Source: Butyrivibrio sp. Su6
GTDB taxonomy: Bacteria; Bacillota; Clostridia; Lachnospirales; Lachnospiraceae
Reading direction: 5' to 3'
Assembly: GCF_900108105.1 (NCBI RefSeq)
Contig: NZ_FNUR01000010.1
Span: forward strand, 1 to 64,000
Length of the DNA: 64,000 nucleotides
Under the pieces are notes generated by a model. It saw only the letters and a program-made list of their open reading frames with translations, was not told the DNA's origin and did no database searches. Positions 1-6,769 of the stretch are shown here, piece after piece (position 1 is the first letter of the stretch; each line of letters starts with the position of its first letter). Position numbers and translations under genes: made by a program.

Positions 1-2
1 GC

Positions 3-188
3 TTGTTGGAATACAAAGTCTCTATTTCTGATGCTGTGATTACTTGCAGGGATTTCCTGCATAACAGAATGTCTAGTGATACAGTGGAACTGTTGTTGAT
101 AGGTAACGTCACGCCAATCCGAGAAGGCCGCACATATCCAAGAAAAAAGCATACCAAACGTGTAGTTCCACTAAGTTATAGAGCATAA
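3..188 (+). pseudogene. C-terminal remnant of an IS4-type transposase (cut by window edge)
   Basis: The reading frame is open to the left edge of the window and ends at 188, so only about 61 C-terminal residues are visible. The end of the protein (PIREGR, then PRKKHTKR, then a final LSYRA) resembles the C-terminal tail of IS4-family DDE transposases, which commonly finish with a PIRPGR...RK...YRVA pattern. The catalytic DDE residues would lie upstream, outside the window, so it cannot be told whether the element is intact or broken. The hairpin at 203-252 follows directly and may be its terminator or part of its end. The family assignment rests on recalled tail motifs only. Confidence 0.5.
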
Positions 189-202
189 ATTTCTCCAAGA
201 AT

Positions 203-252
203 AAATGGCACGGAAGAAGCAGGAGCAATCCTGCTTTCTTGGCGTGCCATTT
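203..252. terminator. Long hairpin downstream of the transposase remnant
   Basis: The arms AAATGGCACG (203-212) and CGTGCCATTT (243-252) are perfectly complementary. The inner arms GAAGCAGGA and TCCTGCTTTC pair around a GCAA loop, giving about 20 bp of nearly continuous stem. It could be a terminator or the inverted-repeat end of an insertion sequence. Confidence 0.55.
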
Positions 253-347
253 GTTTTGCAAACAAGATATGAAGTTTTCTAAAACGGAGTTTTTATGCCA
301 TCCGTTATGTATTAAATGCACTTGAATACCTTAACTAAATGACATTG

Positions 348-488
348 CTACTGTTCCCATCATCCTCACCGTCGGCAAAGCTGACAAGGCGTTTTCCTCA
401 GGTTCAGTCAATGGTGGCGTACGCAGCCGCAATCTAAAATTTTTAGAGAGTTAGAGAAGTCACTTACGCATATACAAAGAGAAAGGAT
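348..488 (+). repeat. Half copy of a dispersed palindromic repeat (copy A)
   Basis: This stretch, starting CTACTGTTCCCATCATCC and running through CCTCAGGTTCAGTCAATGG and the TACGCATATACAAAGAGA tail, matches 49892-50028 at roughly 85% by eye in the same orientation. It matches the inverse of the outer arm at 48734-48930 over the shared part. It contains only the right half of the palindromic element; the left half present at 49777-49891 is absent here. Confidence 0.8.
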
Positions 489-522
489 TCTGATGTATGC
501 TAATTGCAAACATCAAAATCCT
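484..522 (-). terminator. Probable terminator of the AraC-family gene
   Basis: AGGATTCTGATGT (484-496) pairs with ACATCAAAATCCT (510-522). Read on the minus strand the stem is followed by a pyrimidine-rich run (CTTTCTCTTTG), suiting termination of the minus-strand gene ending at 598. Confidence 0.5.
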
Positions 523-597
523 CTCACTAATCTACATTGAAAAATTAGTATGGGCTGAAAAAAAGCAATTTTTCGGAACATACTCTCAACGTGTTGT

Positions 598-1479
598 TCA
601 TACATGATACAAGAGTCTTTTGGCATAAGTATTTCTATAAGCACTGGGTGTAAGCCCGGTGCTTTTTTTAAAAGCTCTTGAGAAATTGTGCATATCTGAG
701 AAACCAAGTTCAGAGGCAACCTGGGTTACAGTCTTATCAGAGTCTGTCAGATAGTAGCAGGCAGTGTCTATTTTCTGAGACATGATAAACTGCTTTAGTG
801 ATATACCACGCACCTCGCTAAAGAGGTGGGATAGGTATTTGGGACTGTATCCAAATGCATCAGCAATATCAGTTGTTTTAAGATTTTCAGAAATATTTAT
901 TCTAATATAGTCAGCAATATCAGAATAAATCTGCTTGCTTCCTAATGGATCTGATTCGTTTTTCTCTGCCTGTAGCTGACCGTACAGCTCAGTTAGTATA
1001 GCTGTTACTGCAGCATTTAATGAAATGCTTGGGTATTTGTTTCTATCAAGATCCTGTAGCTGTTTCATCTGAACAACTAGTTTAGCAGGCTGTGGGACAG
1101 CGGCTTTTTGAGGCATTAGAAAACAATTAGCTCTTTGGCAGGATTTTATATCAGAAGTATTTATTCTGGCAGGAAAAGCTCCAGTGTCTACAATGAAGTG
1201 AATCCAGTAAAAGGCGCAGTAGTCCTTTTTGAAACCTTCTCTATTAGAATTGCTTGGAGGGAGTATTAGGTATTCTCCACTCCTTACAGTGAATTCTTCA
1301 TCCATATATCTAAGGTATAGTACACCTTCTGTAACTACTATCAGCTCGTAATCGAACTGAAGTCCCATTTTTGCGTGTTTCCAATCTGATGATAATGCGA
1401 TAAATTTACCGTTTCTAAGATACTGGAACAGTTGATTGCTTGGAAAAACCATTTGCATTATTTCTTTATTTTTTTTCAT
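598..1479 (-). CDS. AraC-family transcriptional regulator
   Basis: This 293-residue protein has the usual AraC layout. The N-terminal half (about 1-180) looks like a cupin sugar-sensing domain; the C-terminal half (about 190-290) holds two helix-turn-helix units. The second HTH carries the family signature (VTQVASELGFSDMHNFSR then FKKSTGLTPSAYR). The start at 1479 has a good site (GAGGAG) about 7 bases upstream on the minus strand. The gene is divergent from the GH127-GH31 operon across 236 bases that contain four TGACACT repeats, so it most likely senses a plant-glycan breakdown product and activates those glycosidases. The ligand cannot be read from sequence. Confidence 0.9.
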   Translation of the reverse strand: MKKNKEIMQMVFPSNQLFQYLRNGKFIALSSDWKHAKMGLQFDYELIVVTEGVLYLRYMDEEFTVRSGEYLILPPSNSNREGFKKDYCAFYWIHFIVDTGAFPARINTSDIKSCQRANCFLMPQKAAVPQPAKLVVQMKQLQDLDRNKYPSISLNAAVTAILTELYGQLQAEKNESDPLGSKQIYSDIADYIRINISENLKTTDIADAFGYSPKYLSHLFSEVRGISLKQFIMSQKIDTACYYLTDSDKTVTQVASELGFSDMHNFSRAFKKSTGLTPSAYRNTYAKRLLYHV

Positions 1480-1504
1480 TGAGTTCTCCTCAAAAAAGAA
1501 GTTT

Positions 1505-1620
1505 TGACACTAATAGTGGAAAAATGACACTAAAAATTAAAAAAAATGACACTTTTTATTGATACATTCTTCATTTTACCACGTATAATCGGCTTTTTAA
1601 ATATATGTAAAAATGACACT
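1505..1620 (+). promoter_or_regulatory. TGACACT direct repeats, likely AraC-regulator operators
   Basis: TGACACT occurs four times in the same orientation, at 1505-1511, 1525-1531, 1547-1553 and 1614-1620, the last three preceded by an A-run. The first three are 20 and 22 bp apart, about two helical turns, which suits the paired HTH units of AraC proteins. A TATAAT-like sequence lies at 1584-1589, between the third and fourth repeats. Assignment to the adjacent regulator is inference from position. Confidence 0.6.
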
Positions 1621-1715
1621 CTTTCTATCATTGTTCCATTTTACTAAACAGGCGAAAATGCTAGCATAGATGTTACTAACAAGAAATGCATAATTGAGAG
1701 GGAAAATACAATCAG

Positions 1716-3656
1716 ATGTGGGAATTGACAAAACTTAAAGATGTAAAGGTTACAGACAAATATTTCGATGAGGCACTTCATATTGATGTAAAGAATATGC
1801 TTTTGCTTGATCCGGACAGACTTCTTGCTGGTTTCCGTGAGACCGCCTGCATTCTTGCGGGGGATGATGAAGAGATTACAAATGCTTTCATGAAAAGAAA
1901 GCAGCGCTATGGCGGTGAATGGGAAGATAAGCTTATTGGCGGACATACAATGGGGCATTATCTGACAGCTCTTGCGCAGGCAGCAGTTTCTCCTGCTGTT
2001 ACAGGAAAAGAGCTTGAAGATGTAAAAGAGCGTCTTGATTATATGCTTGTTTCATTAAAAGAATGTCAGGAAAAGATAAAGGGAACAGAAAATGAAGGTT
2101 TTATCTTTGGCGCAGGCTTTCCAACAAAGGAGTTCAGAGACAATCCACTGCTTCAGTTTGAAAATGTAGAAAAAGGTCTGAGTCATCCATTTTTGGAGGC
2201 CTGGGTGCCGTGGTACACAATGCACAAGATCCTCACAGGATTAAATGCTTCTTTTAAGTACTATGGAAGTGAGACAGCTCTTGAAATTGCTAATGCTCTG
2301 GGTGTCTGGATAGCAAAAAGAACTGAAGGCTGGACGGAAGATAAGCATAAAAAAGTGCTTAGCATCGAATATGGCGGAATGAACGACTGCCTGTATGAGC
2401 TTTATGAGATAAACAGAGATCTGAAAGATAAGGGAAACTCTCTTTACAGCAAGGAATATGAACGCTTTGCAGATGCTGCTCATGCCTTTGATGAGACAGA
2501 GCTTTTTGAAAGGATATTATCCGGTAAGGCAGATTTACTTAACAATGTTCACGCAAACACTACAATTCCTAAATTTATAGGCGCTCTGGCAAGATATGAA
2601 GCATTTAATTCAGAGAAAAAATATCTGGATTATGCTGAAAGCTTCTGGGACCTTGTTGTTAATAAACATACCTATGTTACAGGTGGAAACAGTGAGAATG
2701 AGCACTTTGGTCAGGATAATGTACTTGACTTAGAGAGGACCAATGTTAACAACGAGACCTGCAATACATACAACATGCTCAAGCTTTCAAGACGGCTTTT
2801 TGCAGTAACAGGTAAAAAGAAATATCTGGACTACTCTGCAAGAACGCTTATTAATGCCATCATGGCATCACAGAACCATGAGACAGGATTTACAACTTAT
2901 TTCCAGCCCATGGCTACAGGCTACCACAAAGTGTTTAACACTCTTGATGGAAACTTCTGGTGCTGCACGGGAACAGGCTATGAGAATTTCACCAAGCTTC
3001 AGAGAGGCATATTCTATAAAGGAGATGAGAAACTTTTGATTTCCCTATATATAGCTTCAGAATATGTTTCTAATGACTATGTTGTCACTATGGACTGCAA
3101 TTTTACAAAGTCAGACAAAGTCAATATCAGGATCAAGCCTGCAGATGGCAAGGTGGTAGCGGATGATCTTTGGCTCAGAATTCCGACCTGGAGTAAGGCT
3201 GTTCCAAGCGTAAGGCTTAATGGCAAGGAAAAAGAGCTTGGGCAAAATGAAGGCTTTTTGATTGTTTCTAAGGAGGATATAGCAGGTGGAGCAGAACTGG
3301 AAGTGTGTATACCTTTTGGAATTACCTGCGAGAACCTTCCTGACGGAAAGAATACCTATGCTTTCCTGTACGGCCCATATGTGCTTTCAGCAAGACTTGG
3401 GGCAAAAAAGATTATGACAAAGCCTCATGGAATAGCAGTTATTGCTTCTGCAGGAAGAAGCGTAGACAGCGATGAAATCAGTATTGTTTCAGAGAAAACT
3501 GTTGAAGATTTTGTTGGAAATATAGACAAATATCTTATAAAAAGAGATGGAGAAGCAGAATTCGATCTTATCGGAACATCAAAGCCGCTTGTATTCACAA
3601 CTCACTTTGATCAGTACACAGAGAGCTATGGTATCTACTGGAAATTAAAGGTCTGA
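1716..3656 (+). CDS. GH127 family glycoside hydrolase (beta-L-arabinofuranosidase-like)
   Basis: The 646-residue protein matches the GH127/DUF1680 family in length and motifs. Characterised members such as HypBA1 are retaining, cysteine-nucleophile, zinc-dependent enzymes that remove beta-L-arabinofuranose. The residues of that site are visible: Glu347-x-Cys349 in NNETCNTY, and Cys416-Cys417 in FWCCTGTGYENF. These are close to the HypBA1 positions. There is no signal peptide, so it should act in the cytoplasm on imported oligosaccharides. The start has a GAGAGGG site about 12 bases upstream. It is followed after 16 bases by a GH31 gene and preceded by an AraC regulator. GH127 also contains other specificities, so the exact sugar is uncertain. 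Confidence 0.88.
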   Translation: MWELTKLKDVKVTDKYFDEALHIDVKNMLLLDPDRLLAGFRETACILAGDDEEITNAFMKRKQRYGGEWEDKLIGGHTMGHYLTALAQAAVSPAVTGKELEDVKERLDYMLVSLKECQEKIKGTENEGFIFGAGFPTKEFRDNPLLQFENVEKGLSHPFLEAWVPWYTMHKILTGLNASFKYYGSETALEIANALGVWIAKRTEGWTEDKHKKVLSIEYGGMNDCLYELYEINRDLKDKGNSLYSKEYERFADAAHAFDETELFERILSGKADLLNNVHANTTIPKFIGALARYEAFNSEKKYLDYAESFWDLVVNKHTYVTGGNSENEHFGQDNVLDLERTNVNNETCNTYNMLKLSRRLFAVTGKKKYLDYSARTLINAIMASQNHETGFTTYFQPMATGYHKVFNTLDGNFWCCTGTGYENFTKLQRGIFYKGDEKLLISLYIASEYVSNDYVVTMDCNFTKSDKVNIRIKPADGKVVADDLWLRIPTWSKAVPSVRLNGKEKELGQNEGFLIVSKEDIAGGAELEVCIPFGITCENLPDGKNTYAFLYGPYVLSARLGAKKIMTKPHGIAVIASAGRSVDSDEISIVSEKTVEDFVGNIDKYLIKRDGEAEFDLIGTSKPLVFTTHFDQYTESYGIYWKLKV

Positions 3657-3672
3657 ATTATTTGGAGGAGTT

Positions 3673-5718
3673 ATGCAGTTCTTTTCAGAGGAAAACGGAA
3701 AACTTATATTTAGAGGAAATGGCGAGATGCTTGTAATTGAGCCATGGGGAAGAGACAGTCTCAGGGTAAGGAGCGTCTTTTTGGGTGATGTTACAGATCA
3801 GTCAGCAGCTCTTTTACCTCCTGATGAAAAAATGCATGAAGTCAAGGTGGTCACCCATGATAATAAAGATTCAGAAGATCCAAAGGATTCATACAGAAGT
3901 GCAAGTATTACAAATGGAAAGATCACAGCATCATGCTATGTTCAGCCGTGGGGAGATACTCTGCAGATCGTTTACTCAGAGGTACCCTCAGGCAAGGTTT
4001 TGTTAAAAGAAATATCAAATAACGGAGCGCTTTGTACAAAGGCTAGAAGCTTTAAGAGAATCAGCGGTGATGTGTTTAAACTTCGGGCGAAATTCGAGTC
4101 TGATCCTGATGAAAAGCTCTATGGAATGGGCCAGTATCAGCAGGAAAGGATGAATCTAAAGGGCTGTAATCTTGAGCTTGCCCACAGGAATTCACAGGCA
4201 AGTGTGCCCTTTGTTCTTTCTGATAAGGGGTATGGATTTTTGTGGCACAATCCTGCAATTGGAGAGGTTCACTTCGGAGTTGATGTGACAGAATGGGTGG
4301 CTGAGGAGACAAAGCAGCTTGATTACTGGATCACAGCAGGTGATACACCACAAGATATCATTGAGAACTACACTTCGGTTGTTGGAAGAGCGCCAATGAT
4401 GCCTGAATATGGTCTTGGTTACTGGCAGTGTAAGCTTCGCTACTTTAATCAGGAGCAGGTGCTGGAAATTGCCAGAGAGTATTACAAGAGAAAAGTTCCT
4501 GTAGATGTACTTGTTATTGATTATTACCACTGGCTAAGATGCGGCGATTGGAAGTTTGACCCTGAGTATTTCCCTAATCCAAAAGAAATGGTGGATGAAC
4601 TTACCAAAATGGGAATAAAGTGCATGGTTTCTATCTGGCCTCAGGTCGACATCAGAAGTGAGAATTATGAGGAAATGAAGCATAATGGACTTCTGGTAAA
4701 GAGCAGGAGCGGCGTGGATGTGCAGATGGTTTTCCATGGGGATAATCTCTTTATGGATGCTACCAATCCAAGAACCAGAAAATATGTATGGGAAAAGATA
4801 AAAAAGAACTATGCTGATCTGGGGATAAAGACATTTTGGCTTGATGAGGCTGAACCTGAATTTACAGGCTATGATTATGAAAACTACCAGTATTACAGCG
4901 GATCAGTACTTGAAACAGGAAATATTTATCCAAGGGAATACGCAAGGCTTTTCTATGAAGGACAGAAGGAAAACGGACAGAACGACATAGTTAATCTTAT
5001 TAGATGCGCCTGGGTAGGAAGCCAGAAGTACGGAGCACTGGTCTGGTCGGGAGATATCATGTCCTCCTGGGAAGATTTCAGGAAGCAGATAGTTGCAGGA
5101 CTTCAGATGGGAATAGCAGGTATCCCGTGGTGGACTACTGATATTGGAGGTTTCCATGGCGGTGATACTACAAGTGAGAAGTTCACTGAGCTTTTGCTCA
5201 GATGGTTTGAGTTTGGGTGCTTTTGCCCTGTTATGAGAATGCACGGCAGCAGGCAACCTCACAGCAAAATAATAAATAAAGCCGGCGAGGAGAGAGAAGT
5301 AACAGGAGCACCTAACGAGATCTGGAGCTATGGTGATGAAGCTTACAGGATCATGAAGGGTTATATTGGCATAAGAGAGCAGCTTCGTGACTATACGAGA
5401 AATGCCATGAAACAGGCTTCTGAATCAGGTACACCTGTGATAAGACCTCTTTTCCTTGAGTTTAGTGAGGATAAAAAGAGCTGGGATGTTACTGATGAAT
5501 ACATGTTTGGCGATAATCTTTTAGTTGCACCGATCTGCCACGAAGGTGAGAAGAAGAGAAAAGTTTATCTTCCATCCGGCTGTGACTGGGTACATGCATT
5601 TACCGGAATTAAGTATCAAGGTGGATGTGATATAGAAACTGAGGCTCCAATTGATGTCATTCCGGTGTTTTACAGAACTGACAAACCGGAAACGTTTCTA
5701 TTTAAATTTGAAGAGTAA
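3673..5718 (+). CDS. GH31 family glycosidase (alpha-xylosidase / alpha-glucosidase type)
   Basis: This 681-residue cytoplasmic protein has the GH31 architecture: an N-terminal beta-sandwich (about 1-230), then a TIM barrel, then C-terminal beta domains. The likely nucleophile is Asp391 in FWLDEAEPEF and the acid/base Asp490 in WWTTDIGGF. The WLDxxEPE form of the nucleophile motif resembles the Xyl31A-like branch with alpha-xylosidases and transglucosidases rather than the KTDFGE form of YicI. The substrate-binding segments DVLVIDYYHW and RMHGSRQPH are also visible. A GGAGG site sits 5 bases before the start. Pairing with GH127 suggests removal of side-chain sugars from a plant polysaccharide such as xyloglucan or pectin, but the substrate is inferred. 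Confidence 0.9.
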   Translation: MQFFSEENGKLIFRGNGEMLVIEPWGRDSLRVRSVFLGDVTDQSAALLPPDEKMHEVKVVTHDNKDSEDPKDSYRSASITNGKITASCYVQPWGDTLQIVYSEVPSGKVLLKEISNNGALCTKARSFKRISGDVFKLRAKFESDPDEKLYGMGQYQQERMNLKGCNLELAHRNSQASVPFVLSDKGYGFLWHNPAIGEVHFGVDVTEWVAEETKQLDYWITAGDTPQDIIENYTSVVGRAPMMPEYGLGYWQCKLRYFNQEQVLEIAREYYKRKVPVDVLVIDYYHWLRCGDWKFDPEYFPNPKEMVDELTKMGIKCMVSIWPQVDIRSENYEEMKHNGLLVKSRSGVDVQMVFHGDNLFMDATNPRTRKYVWEKIKKNYADLGIKTFWLDEAEPEFTGYDYENYQYYSGSVLETGNIYPREYARLFYEGQKENGQNDIVNLIRCAWVGSQKYGALVWSGDIMSSWEDFRKQIVAGLQMGIAGIPWWTTDIGGFHGGDTTSEKFTELLLRWFEFGCFCPVMRMHGSRQPHSKIINKAGEEREVTGAPNEIWSYGDEAYRIMKGYIGIREQLRDYTRNAMKQASESGTPVIRPLFLEFSEDKKSWDVTDEYMFGDNLLVAPICHEGEKKRKVYLPSGCDWVHAFTGIKYQGGCDIETEAPIDVIPVFYRTDKPETFLFKFEE

Positions 5719-5727
5719 AAATGGCGG

Positions 5728-5760
5728 TGCCCTGAACCTTTGATGGTTTGGGGCATTTTA
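5728..5760 (+). terminator. Terminator after the GH127-GH31 operon
   Basis: TGCCCTGAACC (5728-5738) pairs, with wobble, to GGTTTGGGGCA (5745-5755), followed by TTTTA. Confidence 0.55.
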
Positions 5761-5892
5761 AACGTTTAAGTAATAGCAGTTTCCTAATAAAATTAGTGTT
5801 GCTTTATATGAAATAAGGCTGTAAAATATTTAGCGGACGCGTAATGTTTATTAATTAACAAATCCAATGATTTTCATTTAGGAAGTGATCAT

Positions 5893-6735
5893 ATGGTATT
5901 TTTGAAGGTCATAGGCCTGGTATTACTTATTTTACTTGCATTGTACCTGCTTATGATAATGCCCAGGATAATAAATAAACCTTCAAGGGAGCCTTTCACA
6001 GGTGTTCTGTATGCGCACAGAGGACTGTTCGATAATGAATCGGATGCTCCTGAGAATTCAATGGCAGCTTTTAAAAAGGCTGTTGATGGAGGATATGGAA
6101 TAGAGTGTGACGTTCAGCTAAGTAAGGACGGAGTACCGGTTATTTTTCATGATTTTACGCTCGAGAGAGTTACCGGTCAGAAGGGCAAGGTTATCGATTA
6201 TACATACGATGAACTCTTGAATTTTAACCTTATGAACTCACAGGAAAAGATTCCCAGATTTGAAGACTTCCTTAAAATGGTTGATGGAAAGGTTCCTCTT
6301 ATAGTTGAACTTAAGATTGAGAGATTTGACGTTTCTGTATGTAGTAAGGCTGATGAGCTTCTCTCAAAATATAAGGGCGTTTATTGTATTGAGTCCTTTA
6401 ATCCATTTGGTGTTCACTGGTATAAAAAGAACAGACCTGAGATCATGAGAGGCCAGCTATCAGATGATTTTCATAAGGATAAGCCGGAAGAGTTTAGCGG
6501 GTTGATATATTTCCTGCTTACATACTTATTCTTCAATTTTTTGACAAGGCCTGATTTTATTGCATTTAATCACAAATATGCAGATAACATTTCCAGGAGA
6601 CTCTGCAGATACTTATATGGAACTGTTGCAGCGGCCTGGACTATAAAGTCAGAACAGCAGCTTGAAAATGCGAAAAAAGGCTTTGATATTTTTATTTTTG
6701 ATAGTTTCGTTCCGAAAAGCGGAGCTAAATTATAA
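5893..6735 (+). CDS. Membrane-anchored glycerophosphodiester phosphodiesterase
   Basis: The 280-residue protein begins with one hydrophobic segment (about 4-24), followed by a GDPD TIM-barrel domain. It has the expected motifs: AHRGL with His42, PENSMAAF, IECDVQLSKDG and FHDFTLERVTG, which supply the metal-binding Glu/Asp and catalytic His residues. Enzymes of this family cleave glycerophosphodiesters to glycerol-3-phosphate and an alcohol, recovering lipid or teichoic-acid breakdown products. The N-terminal helix suggests action at the membrane. GAAGTGATC precedes the start. The next gene, ppdK, begins 34 bases later; no terminator is visible between them. Confidence 0.88.
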   Translation: MVFLKVIGLVLLILLALYLLMIMPRIINKPSREPFTGVLYAHRGLFDNESDAPENSMAAFKKAVDGGYGIECDVQLSKDGVPVIFHDFTLERVTGQKGKVIDYTYDELLNFNLMNSQEKIPRFEDFLKMVDGKVPLIVELKIERFDVSVCSKADELLSKYKGVYCIESFNPFGVHWYKKNRPEIMRGQLSDDFHKDKPEEFSGLIYFLLTYLFFNFLTRPDFIAFNHKYADNISRRLCRYLYGTVAAAWTIKSEQQLENAKKGFDIFIFDSFVPKSGAKL

Positions 6736-6769
6736 ATTTTTATAGTTTTGAAAGGGTAAAGGTAAAAAC

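Larger units (their letters stand above)
189..597. other. Gene-free stretch between transposase remnant and AraC gene
   Basis: No plausible coding region is visible in these 409 bases. The stretch holds the hairpin at 203-252, a half copy of the dispersed palindromic repeat (348-488) and a hairpin at 484-522 that probably ends the AraC transcript from the opposite strand. Confidence 0.6.
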
